64,000 nt of DNA from NCBI GenBank assembly GCA_028564925.1, contig CM053033.1, positions 209,898,678 through 209,962,677 of the forward strand, read 5' to 3'. Below the pieces are notes generated by a model. That model had not been told where the DNA came from. It searched no databases and saw only the letters and a list, made by a program, of their open reading frames with translations. The stretch comes from Lithobates sylvaticus (Eukaryota > Chordata > Amphibia > Anura > Ranidae). A program made the translations under genes and the position numbers. Below are positions 1 to 11,628 of the stretch, piece by piece (positions within the stretch are counted from its first letter, which is position 1; the number at the start of each line of letters is the position of its first letter).

Positions 1-197
1 AGGTAAATATTCTGGTAAGTATCGCAGGGGACCACCATTAGCAGTTGATCCAGGGACCAACGTCCGACCGCCCCTCGGGGGGTCAGGAAGGAATTTTTTC
101 CTCTGCAAGTAGGGGTTTTTTGCCTTCCTCTGGATCAACGGGAGGGAGGGTGTAGGTCTACAGGGTTTCCCACAGATCCGCAACATCTTCAACCAGC

Positions 198-1700
198 TTG
201 CGCAAGACCGTTATCGCCTCAATAAAGGCATCCACTTTTTTCAACGCATCATCTCGCCCACAGCAGGGAAAAAAATTTTTGGAGCACCTCAACATGTGCA
301 ATTTCAAATACTCAGCAGAGTCACTCCGCAGACTAAGAAATTTGACTGCAACTCTACCGACCGACATTCAAAAAATATTACAAAAAGAACGACTTCTAAG
401 GATCAATCCACAAGCAACGATCAAACATAAGAAGACTACAACTCAACCGCAACAGTTAGCATGCGCCTTGATTAACACCAGATCGGCGGTCAAGCACAGG
501 CACGAAATCCATGACTTCATCACACAAAACAACAAAGATTGCCTCTTCATCACGGAAAGCTGGCTAACACCCGACTGCAACACCATCCTAACAGAATTAG
601 TGCCAGAAAACTACAGGATCCTAACCGAGCATAGGAAAGGAAAAAAAGGAGGAGGCCTAGCTGTGATCTTCAAAGCTCATCTAGCGCTCGTCAAACCTAC
701 GGTACAGAACACAGCAACTTTTATGGAGACACTTACTCTACAGATGCAAACCACACCACAAGAAACCATCCACATGCTGCTATGCTACAGACCACCAGGA
801 CCAAACACAAACCTACCGATACCACTCACGGAATTCATCTCGGCACACACCCTGAAAAACAACAAGGTTCTGGTACTCGGAGATTTCAACCTCTGGGCGA
901 ACTCCACCGAAGACCCCATCGCCACCACCTGCATCAATCAACTGGAAGATCTAGGGCTCCAACAACTAGTAAAGGCTCCCACACATGGGTCAGGTCACAT
1001 CCTGGACCTCATCTTCAAGCAAAATACGGACATCAGCATTCGAGACAACATAGCGCTATCATGGTCAGACCACCACGCTATCAAATTTGAGATCGCCACC
1101 AACATCTTCCTGCAAAAACCAAACCCGGCGGCAACAACACACTGGATTAGATCGCAGAAGAAACTACACTCGGAAATCTTCAAAACCACACTAACATACA
1201 AAATGGCTACACTGAATCAAAACCACTCAACAGAACGAACACTCAGCTTCATAAACAGGGCACTTCTACAAACAGCAGATGCAGTCGCCCCAAAACATCG
1301 AGCACCCATCCGCAAGAAAAATTCTGGATGGTTTAATGGCACGCTTACTCTACTGAAACGGGAACACAGAAGAGCAGAAAGAGCCTGGAGAAGAAACACC
1401 ACAAAGGAAAATCACACAAAATACAGAATACTCACCAAGAGATATCATAAAGCAATTTTCACAGCAAAAAAAGAATATGTCTCAAACACCCTCTCAAAAG
1501 CCGTCAACCGACCACGGGAACTTTTCAAACTAGTCGCCCAGACTATGAACCCCACCTGCCTTGAGCCCCTAGGAAACGAAACTCAAGAATACTGCAACAA
1601 ATTATCCGATTTTTTTTTCATCAACAAAATAGTCAACATTCATAAAATAATTCAACAAAAAAAAAACAACAACCAACTCTACTCAACTCAACCCAGGTAA
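198..1700 (+). pseudogene. LINE endonuclease domain and linker (N-terminal part of ORF2)
   Basis: Open frame of 500 codons. The apurinic-like endonuclease runs from about codon 90 to 295: the catalytic Glu is in FITESWL, GDFNLW carries the Asp/Asn pair, and SWSDHHAIKF is the terminal Asp-His motif. The domain would nick target DNA to prime reverse transcription. A basic linker follows (RKKNSGWFNGTL, RRAERAWRRN), also typical of CR1/L2 elements. The frame stops at 1698-1700, but the downstream sequence continues in another frame, so a frameshift lies within about 1605-1690, where there are long T and A runs. The first ~80 codons have no recognisable domain and the true start may be further in. 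Confidence 0.85.
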
Positions 1701-3343
1701 GGAATTTTACATCCACAGCGCACAAGCACCACATTTTTCACTTACCCCGATCACCGTGGATGAAACCAAAAACGTCATCAAGAGCCTCCGAGACAGCACA
1801 TCACTAAACGACATCATCCCCACAAAACTCTTGAAAGAATGCTCCGACATTCTGGCCCCGCTATTACACACCTAGTAAATCAGTCGTTCAAAGAAGGATT
1901 GGTTCCGAATTCCCTCAAGCAAGGCATCGTTAAAGAAACCCAACCTCGACCCCAAAGATCCGAACAATCACAGACCGGTAACAAGCCTGAACACCATTTC
2001 CAAAATTATGGAGAAAGCAGTAGTACAACAGCTTCAACTTCATCTGGACACACACAAGCTCCTGGACCCACTACAATCGGGCTTCCGCCCAGGCCATGGC
2101 ACAGAAACGGCACTTCTGAAAATATGGGATGATGCCCTAGAAGCAGCGGATGATGGAGAATCGTGTCTTCTGGTATTGCTGGATCTTAGTGCGGCGTTCG
2201 ACACAGTGGACCACAACACGCTTCTCATCCGCCTCAAGGAAGGGGCAGGAGTTACAAATGTAGATCTTCCATGGTTCGCTTCCTTCTTAGGAAACCGGTC
2301 ACAGACAGTGAAGTTAGGAGCCTTCACATCGGAAACCCGGGCAATCACTTATGGAGTCCCTCAAGGATCACCATTGTCACCAGTACTCTTCAACATTTAC
2401 ATCCGGCCACTCTTCAAAATTATTAGCAAATTTGATCTGTGCTTCCACTCATACGCGGACGACACTCAACTGTATTTCCGGATCACCGGACAAAAAGACC
2501 AATACCAGGAACTAGGAAAATGTCTCACATTGATAGATGACTGGATGACCACTAGCTCCCTCAAACTAAATGGATCAAAAACAGAACTACTGCTCCTCGA
2601 CGCAAACTCAAGGAAAAAGACAAAGACCCCTTGGACACCACCAACCATCCTGGGACAGACCATCATCCCAAGCACAAAAGCCAAAAGCCTCGGAGTCATC
2701 TTTGATTCAGAGATGACCATGGAGGCACAAATAGGATCCATAATCAGTGGATCCCACCATCTCCTTCGCATGCTACGCAGACTCATCCCCTTCATCACGG
2801 AAAAGGAAAAAGCGGTAGTAGTAGGAACGATCATCAATTCGCGTCTCGACTATGCAAACTCCCTGTACATAGGATTACCGGATTACCAGATTGCGCGCCT
2901 TCAAAGTGTCCAAAACACAGCAGCAAGATTAGTCACCGGAAAGAAACCCTGGGAATCCATCTCCCCATCCCTAAGGATCCTCCATTGGCTCAAGGTAAAA
3001 GACAGGATCACATTCAAGACCCTCTGCCTCACCCACAAATGTACACAAGGAAATGCGCCTCAATACCTTTGTGAGAAAATAGAAAAATACATACCAAATC
3101 GCAGCCTTCGATCAACAAACCAAAATCTCCTTCTCATCCCCAAAGCCCGATACAAATCGAAGGGAGAACGAAGATTCGCAGTACAGGGACCTCGGCTATG
3201 GAACGCTCTACCAAACAACATCCGCTTGGAAGAAAACCATCAGGCCTTCAGGAAAAAACTCAAGACTCACCCCTCTTCTAAACGTGGCATCCCAACAAGA
3301 GCAGACAAGTGCCTTGAGGCGATTCAGTTCGCAGTTGTAGCGC
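1701..3343 (+). pseudogene. LINE reverse transcriptase and C-terminal domain
   Basis: Continuation of the LINE ORF2. Reading shifts frame near 1690, near 1860 and again near 1930, after which one frame stays open from 2008 to beyond 3340. Reverse-transcriptase blocks are clear: FRPGHGTETAL, LLDLSAAFDTVDHNTLL (first catalytic Asp), GVPQGSPLSPVLFN, and YADDTQLYF (catalytic DD). A thumb and C-terminal L2-like domain follow (GLPDYQIARLQSVQNTAARL). All catalytic residues I can see are present; only the frameshifts disable it. The open frame runs past the LINE tail into the adjacent repeat up to 3474, but that last part is not LINE protein. Confidence 0.87.
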
Positions 3344-3365
3344 CATACAAATCATTCATTCATAA

Positions 3366-5222
3366 AATGCCAAGATGGCACAAAACCCCCCCAAATGACC
3401 CCATTTTGGAAAGTAGACACCCCAAGCTATTTGCTGAGAGGCATGTTGAGCCCATTAAATATTTTTTTTTTTAGTCCCAAGTGATTGAATAAAGACAAAA
3501 AAAAAAAATGTATTCAAAAAGTTGTCACTAAATGATATATTGCTCACACATGCCATGGTTATATGTGGAATTGCACCCCAAAATACATTTTTCTGCTTCT
3601 CCTGAGTACGGGGTTACCACATGTGTGGGACTTTTTGGGAGTCTAGCCGTGTACGGGGCCCCGAAACCCAAGCACCGTCTTCAGGATTTCTAAGGGTGCA
3701 AATTTTTGATTTCACTCCTCACTACCTATCACAGTTTTTGAAGGCCATAAAATGCCAAAATAGCACAAAACCCCCCCAAATGGCCCTATTTTGGAAAGTA
3801 GACACCCCAAGCTATTTGCTGAGAGGCATGTTGAGTCCATGGAATATTTTATATTTTGCCACAAGTTGCGGGAATATTACAAACATTTTTTTTTTTGCCC
3901 AAAGTTGTCACTAAATTATATATTGCCCACACATGCCATGGGCATATGTGGAATTACACCCCAAAATACATTCTGCTGCTTCTCCTGAGTACGGGGATAC
4001 CACATGTGGGAGCCTATCCGCATACGGGACCCCGAAAACCAAGCACCGCCTTCAGGATTTCTAAGGGCATAAATTTTTGATTTCACTCCTCACTACCTAT
4101 CACTACCTATCACAGTTTTGAAGGCCATAAAATGCCAAGATGGCACAAAACCCCCCCAAATGACCCCATTTTGGAAGGTAGACAACCCAAGCTATTTGCT
4201 GAGAGGCATGTTGAGCCCATTGAATATTTTTTTTTTTGTCCCAAGTGATTGAATAAAGACAAAAAAAAAAAGAAAAATGTTTTACAAAAAGTTGTCGCTA
4301 AATGATATATTGCTCACACATGCCATGGTTATATGTGGAATTGCACCCCAAAATACATTTTCCTGCTTCTCCTGAGTACGGGAATACCACATGTGTGGGA
4401 CTTTTAGGCAGCCTAGCCGTGTACGGGGCCCCGAAACCCAAGCACCGCCTTCAGGATTTCTAAGGGTGCAAATTTTTGATTTCACTCCTCACTACCTATC
4501 ACAGTTTCGAAGGCCATAAAATGCCAAAATAGCACAACCCCCCCCCCCCCAAATGACTCCATTTTGGAAAGTAGACACCCCAAGCTATTTGTTGAGAGGC
4601 ATGGTGAGTATTTTACAGCTCTCATGTGTTTTTGAAAATGAAGAAAGTAAAGAAAAAAAAATTTTTTTTTTTTTTTTCAATTTTCAAAACTTTGTGACAA
4701 AAAGCGAGATCTGCAAAATAATCACCATACCTCTCAGCAAATAGCTTGGGGTGTCTACTTTCCAAAATGGGGTCATTTGGGGGTGGTTTGTGCCATCTGG
4801 GCATTCCATGGCCTCCGAAACTGTGATTGGCAGTGAGGAGTGAAATAAAAAAATTACACCCTTAGAAAGCCTGAAGGCAGTGCTTGGTTTTTGGGGTCCC
4901 GTACGCAGCTAGGCTCCCAAAAAATTCCACACATGTGGTATCCCCGTACTCAGGAGAAGCAACAGAATGTATTTTGGGGTGTATTTCCACATATGCCCAT
5001 GACATGTGTGAGCAATATATCATTTAGTGACAACTTTTTGTAAAAAAAAAAATTATTTTTTTTTCTTCATTATTCAATCTCTTGGACAAAAAAAAAAAAA
5101 TATATTTAATGGGCTCAACATGGCTCTCAGCAAATAGCTTGGGGTGTCTACTTTCCAAAATGGGGTCATTTGGGGGGGGGGGGGGTTTGAACTGTCCTGG
5201 CATTTTATGCACAACGTTTAGA
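3366..5222. repeat. ~380-bp tandem repeat array closing with an inverted copy
   Basis: Units begin AAATGCCAAGATGGCAC at about 3366, 3749, 4129 and 4519 (spacing 383, 380 and 390). Each contains CCCCAAGCTATTTGCTGAG, GATATATTGCTCACACATG and ACGGGG..CCACATGTG blocks. After about 4668 the sequence reads back as the reverse complement of 1.3 units to about 5215. The turn point is an A/T-rich loop near 4620-4720. It looks like the tandem and foldback interior of a DNA element rather than a classical satellite. No coding potential is recognised; short open frames here are chance. Confidence 0.85.
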
Positions 5223-6336
5223 AGCTTATGTCACACATCACCCACTCTTCTAACCACTTGAAGACAAAGCCCTTTCTGACACTTTTTGTTTACATGAAAA
5301 CATATTTTTTTTTGCAAGAAAATTACGTTGAACCCCCAAACACTATATATATTGTTAAAGCAAAGGCCATACAGATTAAAATGGTGGGTGTTGCATTTTT
5401 TTTTTCCACACAGTATTTGCGCAGCGATTTTTCAAACGCATTTTTTGTGGAAAAAATACACTTTTTTTTATTTTAATGCACTAAAACACACTATATTGCT
5501 CAAATTTTTGATGAAATAAAAAATATGATCTTAGGCCGAGTACATGGATACCAAACACGACATGCTTTAAAATTGCGCACAAAAACGCAGTGGAGACAAA
5601 CTACATACATTTTTAAAAGCCTTTACAGGTTACCACATTAGATTCACAGAGGAGGTCTACTGCTAAAATTACTGCCCTCGATCTGACCTTCGCGGTGATA
5701 CCTCACATGCATGGTGCAATTGCTGTTTACATATGACGCCAGACCAACGCTTTTTTATTTTAGTTTTAAACTGTTCCTTCCATTTTTTTTCTTAGTTATC
5801 ATTTTTATTGTTATCGCAGGGAATGTAAATATCCCCTATGATAGCAATAGGCAGTGACAGGTACTCTTTTTTTGAAAAAATATATTAGACCCTAGATCTT
5901 TCCTCTGCCCTCAAAGCATCTGACCACACCAAGATCGGTGTGATAAAACGCTTTCTCAATTTCCCAATGGCGCGGTTTATATCTGGGAGGGGGGTCATTC
6001 CCTCCCACTGCTTGTAAAAGCAGTCTAGAGGCTAATTACCCACTAGAATTGCTTTTACATGAAAGCCGATCACTGGCTGAAAAGAATGATACCAAGATGA
6101 TACCTAAACCTGCAGGCATCATACTGGTATAACCATTCAAAGTCCAGCAACATACTGGACATATATTGTAATCTTTTTTTTTCATGCAGCCTCTTGGCTG
6201 AACGAAAAAAAAGAGATTGATTGGTGGGTATGCCCACCATTAGAATACCTCCCTTCATCCACCCACTTCTAATGGTGGGCATACATGCACCATTTATATA
6301 TGCCGAAGCAGGGGGCATCCTCCCGCAAAAAAGTTA

Positions 6337-6407
6337 TGCCACGTACACATGGTCAGACTTTTCCACGGGCAAGCCTCCGTCGGAATTTCGACCGTATGTA
6401 CGTGGCA
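6337..6407. mobile_element. 71-bp Harbinger-like micro-MITE, copy 1
   Basis: TTA target duplications at 6334-6336 and 6408-6410 flank TGCCACGTACACATGGTC and its inverted partner GACCGTATGTACGTGGCA. The ends match the TGCCCCGTACACACGGTCGGA family found elsewhere in this window. At 71 bp it is little more than two terminal repeats. Confidence 0.7.
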
Positions 6408-6778
6408 TTAGGAGCAAAACCGCTCCTCCGCCCCTGCTGCCCCCATGCTTCGGCATATATGCTCTTTTTTTTAACTGTGGTGGTGAAATCACCTCCTACA
6501 GCGTTGGAGTCGCGGCTTTATGTATCGTGGGAGCAAACGCTATTGCTGTCAAGATAAATAAATCCGCGCTGCAACTGAATGGCGTACCTGCTAAGCAAAT
6601 AATGGTTAACATTAAAACAAAGTAACATTACAGTATAACAGTAAGACCTTACCATACCATACCTGCAAAGCAAATACCCCCAAAAAAATAGTAAAAAATA
6701 AAACATTTTGTTAACGCAACCGGTGCCTAAAATATATATATATGCCGAAGCATGGGGCATCCTCCCGCAAAAAAGTTA

Positions 6779-6849
6779 TGCCACGTACACATGGTCGGAC
6801 TTTTCCACGGGCAAGCCTCCGTCGGAATTTCGACCGTATGTACGTGGCA
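6779..6849. mobile_element. 71-bp Harbinger-like micro-MITE, copy 2 (made by the 442-bp duplication)
   Basis: Same TTA-flanked 71-bp element (TTA at 6776-6778 and 6850-6852) in the second duplicate. It arose by duplication of the surrounding block, not by a second insertion. Confidence 0.68.
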
Positions 6850-7059
6850 TTAGGAGCAAAATCGCTCCTCCGCCCCTGCTGCCCCCATGCTTCGGCATAT
6901 ATGCTCTTTTTTTTAACTGTGGTGGTGAAATCACCTCCTACAGCGTTGGAGTCGCGGCTTTATGTATCGTGGGAGCAAACGCTGTTGCTGTCAAGATAAA
7001 TAAATCCGCGCTGCAACTGAATGGCGCACCTGAAAACAAAAAAATGGCTAACAATAAAA

Positions 7060-7416
7060 CACAGTAAACAAAATTACATACCTGAAAAGCAAGCATGATA
7101 AAACATAATAAAACATTGCAGAATAGAATAGAGTAAAAAAGAGCAACAATAGAGAGAATAGAGAGAGAGAGAGAGAACAATAAAACGACAACTATTTTTG
7201 TTTTTTTTATTTTATATTTTTTTTGGGTTTTTTTTTTTTTTTCGTACTTTTTTTTTTATTTTTATTTTTGACACTTTTTTTTTTTTAAACTTTTAAACTT
7301 TTTTTAAAACTATAACTGTAACGGTCGGGTCTCAAAATGCGATGGCATTCTTGAGACCCTGTAACTATAATTTTAACTGTCGGGTCTCAAAATGCAATGG
7401 TATTCTTGAGACCCTG
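7060..7416. repeat. Poly-A/T tracts and a duplicated hairpin in the piggyBac 3' region
   Basis: 7060-7310 is low-complexity A/T sequence including a GA-repeat (about 7154-7175) and long T runs. At 7318-7416 a ~66-bp unit occurs twice; each has a hairpin with GGGTCTCAAAATGC opposite a CATTCTTGAGACCC arm. The function, if any, is unknown. The hairpins may be transposon end structure or transcript 3' structure. Confidence 0.55.
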
Positions 7417-7431
7417 TGAAAGTGTATCCTA

Positions 7432-7949
7432 ACAACAAAGCCTGGGGAATGCCCAGGAAAAAACCCAAGCCTACTTACCACCAGCTCGCAGAAAACCAAA
7501 TTAGCCTGTCTAACAGTGCGTTAAAAACAGGGGTTTAGTCCGCACGCATTTGCAAACGCATGCGTAAGCCACAGAGCCACGTCACGGCACCCTGATATCT
7601 GTGGTCCTAACACTAAACTATGAGTGTCCCCACAGTGGAGGCACATGCATTCTAATGGATAGATGAGGGCAGGTGGACTGAAGGGGAGCCCACTCCTTCT
7701 TAAAGGTACAGGAGCACACCAAGCACCCAGCAGATTGCACAATGGCTGCAAAGGTGTTGGTGCGTTGCTGGACCAATACAAACACCAACGTGATAATGAT
7801 ACAAAAAACTTGCCACCACCCTCATCTATAGCCAGCTCGTGCGGACTAAACCCCTGTTTTTAACACACTGTTAGACAGGCTAATTTGGTTTTCTGCGAGC
7901 TGGTGGTAAGTAGGCTTGGGTTTTTTCCTGGGCATTCCCCAGGCTTTGT
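7432..7949. mobile_element. 518-bp inverted-repeat element with 15-bp target duplication, family unknown
   Basis: A perfect 15-bp direct repeat TGAAAGTGTATCCTA lies at 7417-7431 and 7950-7964. Between them the two ends are inverted copies of each other over about 115 bp, with very few differences (AACAAAGCCTGGGGAATG at the left, its complement at the right). The ~280-bp centre has no recognisable coding. A 15-bp duplication is unusual for a terminal-inverted-repeat DNA transposon and is closer to retrotransposition. It sits between the transposase 3' end and the tail of the piggyBac element. Confidence 0.72.
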
Positions 7950-8002
7950 TGAAAGTGTATCCTAGCCTGTGAAATGCTGTACCCTACGCTAATACCTTAC
8001 TA

Positions 8003-9990
8003 GTGAGTGGCAGCGTTCAAAACATTCACCAATGCAGAGACCAGGATTGTCAGGACAGCGTGGACAATAATAACGGGTGTCACGCCTACATCCGCGCTTG
8101 GTACAGACACGACATCTTTTTGGGGGGCTCGTTGGGTAGGGGTACTCTGGAGGGCATAAGAAAAATGCCTCTCATGCAGCCGGCTTACTGCATTTGGCAG
8201 GGGATATTGAGGTGCAGAACCGCCTGGATACAGAAGTTCTGTGACAACCTCTTCCTGGAATTCAAGGAAGGGTAAAGTCCCGCCTGAAGCTCCGTATAGC
8301 ACATGAGCGTTCAGCAAAGCCAATTGGAACAAATAAATAGACACTTTTTTGTACCAGCGTCTAGCCTTATGGGCAACTAGGTACGGCGCCAACAACTGGT
8401 CGTTGAGGTCCACCCCTCCCATATTAAGGTTATACTCGTGGACACAGAGGGGTTTCGTCACAACACCAGCCGCCGTACGAATTTGGACTGTCATGTCTGC
8501 ATGAAGGGAGGTAAGAACGAAAACATTCCTATTATCCCTCCACTTCACAGCGAGCAAATTATTACACTTGAAGCAGGCTCTCTCCCCCAGCCTAAGAGGG
8601 GAATCTACAAGCCGCTGGGGAAAGCCCCGGCGATTAGGTCACACAGTGCCACATGCTCCAATTTGCTGATCAAACAAATGACTAAACAGTGGCACGCTCG
8701 TGTAATAATTGTCCACGTACAAGTGGTACCCCTTTCCGAAAAAGGGTGACACCAAGTTCCACACTATCTTGCCAGCGCTCCCTATGTAATCTGGACAGTT
8801 CTCCGGCTCTACGTGACTATCTTTTCCCTCATAAACCGAAAAGCTCCACGTATAGCCTGTTGCCCTGTCACAGAGCTTGTAGAGCTTGACCCCGTATCTG
8901 GCACGCTTGCTGGGAAGGTACTGTCTGAAAGACAAGCGGCCAGAAAACTTAATCAAGGACTCGTCAATGCAGACAACTTGATTGGGCGTAAACAAGGCTG
9001 CAAAACGTTGGTTGAAGTGGTTTATGAGGGGCCGAATTTTGTAGAGCCGATCAAATTCAGGGTCTCCACGAGGACGACAAAGTTCATTGTCACTGAAGTG
9101 CATGAACCGCAAGATCTGTTCGTATCGTGCCCTGGACATGGAGGCAGTGAACACGGGCATTTGGTGGACTGGTGAGGTGGACCAATAAGTCCTCAGAGTC
9201 GGGAATTTATGTATGCCCATGTTGAGGGAAAGGCCCAGAAAGGACTTAAATTCGGAAACCGTAATTGGTTTCCAATCTCTGGCAAGGGAAGGCAACTGGG
9301 GATTAGCGGCGATGTATTGACCAGCTTATATATTACTTTGGTCCACAATAGATCTATAGAGATCTTCCATGAAAAACAGCGAATAAAAATCGGATGGCTT
9401 AAAATCAGCTGTTTCCACCTGAATACCGGGTTGGCCAGTGAATGGGGGAAGTACGGGTTCTGCAGAAGTGGTGGGCACCCAATCAGGATTGGCAAATTCT
9501 GCAGGAAGGGCACTATGTGATCGACGGGCCTGCCTTTGTCTTCTTCTTGGTGGCAGCGGGACACTACTTGTGCTTGCCACCTCGCCAGCTTGAACTGCAC
9601 TTATGGGACTCGCCACGTCATCACGTGTTACTGCAGTGCTGGATGTCCAGGGTGTACTAGGCCGCTGGTGCTTGCCAGTTCACCAGAAGGAATAGCGGCG
9701 CTAGTACTTCTCTGCTCCATACGAGAGACCTGCGGTTCCTGCACCTCAACAACAGCAGAAGATCGGGATCGGGTACGCCTGACCTTAGCAGGGACCTCAC
9801 CTCTGTCGCCAGAGCTATCTGTCATGGAGCCGCTATTGTCTACTGGATCGTATTCTGAGCCTGATTCTGACAGATGAGTGACCTCCTCTTCACTATCTGA
9901 CATACTCAGAAACAAGTAGGCCTGTTCACTAGTGTACTTGCGATTTGCCCTTTTGGGCTCTAAATTTAGTAGTACACTAGTGAGATTCAC
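8003..9990 (-). pseudogene. piggyBac transposase (DDD type), broken
   Basis: Cut-and-paste transposase acting at TTAA sites in the nucleus. Reading on the minus strand: an acidic Ser-rich N-terminus (MSDSEEEVTHLSESGSEYD), the core from about 9300 (SEFKSFLGLSLNMGI), and the three catalytic Asp in VCIDESLIKFSGR, LYVDNYYTSVPLF and NMGGVDLNDQ. A C-terminal cysteine-rich domain (CRVCTKRG, YYCPRCPDNPGLC) is present in another frame. Breaks: a frameshift near 9620-9640, in-frame stops at 9326-9328 and 8639-8641, and a frameshift near 8115-8125 in a poly-T/poly-G run that puts the Cys-rich tail out of frame. Three of the four open segments share one frame, so decay is modest. Confidence 0.87.
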
Positions 9991-10384
9991 GGGTAAAAAA
10001 GCTCCTAGGCTGCTGGCGACTGAATCAAAACGCTACCAAAAAAACTGTTAGCGATCGCAGGGATCAGGCCTGACTCTGCGAACGCTGCAGTTATGTGTGC
10101 TTAGTGTTTTGTAAGTGACAGTGATCGATCGATACTGCACTTGGGTGGGCTGGGCGGAGGGGGAAAACGCAGGTGCTAGCAGGTATCTGGGCTGATCCCG
10201 CTAACAATGCGTTTTTTGGAACCCTAAACTGCTGGGACGCTAGTATAGATCTGATCAGATCAGATATTGATCTGTTCAGATACTGTACCACTAAGGGAGG
10301 TGTATGCTTTGCGCGTGGGTGTTTGTGGTACTGACACTAACCTGGGGCGACGCAGACCTTATTGATATCACCCGCCGGGCGATC

Positions 10385-10900
10385 AGGGGGTTAAACTGTT
10401 ATTGGGTAATAAATGGCGGGTGCCCTGACACTATAAAAAACAAACTAACTAACCAGCGTCACCCGTAACAGTTATACGGTGATCACTGGTGAAAGGGTTA
10501 ACTAGGGGCAATCAGGGGGTTAAATCCTTTATTGGGTAATATATGGGGGTACCTGACGCTATATAAAAACCTGACGGGGAACCTAAATAACTAACTGGCT
10601 AACCAGCGTCACCAGTGACACTTATACGGTGATCACTGGTGAAAGGGTTAACTCTAGGGGAAATCAAGGGTTTAAAACCTTTATTTAGGTTGTAATATGG
10701 GGGTACCTGACCTATAAACCTATTTATGAACCTATATAAACCTGGCGGTTAACCTAGAAAAAAACTGGCTACCTAGCGGCACCAGTGACACTAATGCAGC
10801 GATCAGAAAAACGATCGCTTAGTGACACTGGCAAAAGGGGGTGAAAGGGTTACCTAGGGGGCAATCAAGGGGTTAAACCTTTATTAAGGGGGGGGGGGTA
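10385..10900. repeat. Degenerate tandem repeats in the piggyBac 5' leader
   Basis: Three to four units of about 135-200 bp. Each has GTTAAA..CTTTATT..GGTAATA, a CCAGCGTCACC block and a GGTGATCACTGGTGAAAGG or related block (starts near 10387, 10523, 10670 and 10874). No coding potential. The position, upstream of the transposase, suggests leader or promoter-side sequence, but no specific signal is evident. Confidence 0.6.
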
Positions 10901-11142
10901 GGGGGCTACCTTAGACCTAAAGGGGCCTAAAACTAACTGCCCTGACAGTTATTGCAGTCACAACCAGTGTTGGTCATCTTACTTTAAAAAAGTAATTAGT
11001 TACATTACAAATTATTTCTCCCAAAAAAGTAATTGAGTTAGTAACTCAGTTACTACATTGGAAAAGTAATTAGTTACTCAGCAAAGTAACTGACTTTTTT
11101 TTTTTTAATATTCTTAGGGGCGGGTCTAGTATTACTGTAAGC

Positions 11143-11470
11143 AAGGGGCGCGTTCCCCCCTGCACGTCTATTTCCCCCCCAACACATATATCTGTTCCCC
11201 CTCTGTACCCCACTACACGTCTGCCCCCCCCACACACATATATCTGTTCCCCCTCTGTACCCCACTACACGTCTGTCCCCCCCCCCCACACATATATCTG
11301 TACCCCACTACACGTCTGCCCCCCCCACACACATATATCTGTTCCCCCTCTGTACCCCACTACACGTCTGCCCCCCCCCCCACACATATATCTGTTCCCC
11401 CTCTGTACCCCACTACACGTCTGTCCCCCCCCCCCACACATATATCTGTTCCCCCCCTGTACATCTGTCC
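11143..11470. repeat. ~50-bp minisatellite, about six units
   Basis: Units of the form CACGTCTGCC(C)n ACACATATATCTG TTCCCCCTCTGTACCCCACTA start near 11164, 11215, 11268, 11312, 11361 and 11417. Length differences come from the poly-C run. It lies in the 5' part of the hAT-like element. Confidence 0.8.
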
Positions 11471-11628
11471 CCCCCAAACTCACGGATCGGATCGTTGCAG
11501 AGTCACGGATCGGATCATTTTTCGGATCAGCAAATAATAATTGAATTTGCAAAAACCTTTGAAAATTCCACCACCATAAAGCCCCCACTGTAATATCCAC
11601 GTCATCTCCCCAACTGTAATATTGTCTG

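Larger units (their letters stand above)
1..3364 (+). mobile_element. L2-clade LINE (CR1/L2 superclade), 5' part outside or at window edge
   Basis: A non-LTR retrotransposon on the plus strand. It shows an APE-type endonuclease, then a reverse transcriptase, then a C-terminal region typical of L2/Maui elements (LRILHWLKVKDRITFK..., RFAVQGPRLWNALP). The first ~200 bases hold a GGAAGGAATTTTTTCC / GGATCAAC stretch seen in CR1/L2-type leaders. The 3' end is a short ATTC repeat (about 3349-3364) after TTGTAGCGCCATACAAAT, as expected for L2 tails. No first ORF is visible, so the copy may be 5'-truncated or continue leftwards. The coding frame is broken by three frameshifts, so the copy is inactive. 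Clade assignment is from motif knowledge, not a search. Confidence 0.88.
6290..7060. repeat. 442-bp tandem duplication inside the piggyBac element
   Basis: The block starting TATATATGCCGAAGCA at about 6297 recurs at about 6739, offset by 442 bp, and includes the same GTTGGAGTCGCGGCTTTATG and AATAAATCCGCGCTGCAACTG stretches. Each copy contains a ~20-bp inverted repeat (ATATATGCCGAAGCATGGGG against CCCCATGCTTCGGCATATAT) that encloses a tiny MITE. The copies are nearly identical, so the duplication is younger than the inserted MITE. Confidence 0.85.
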
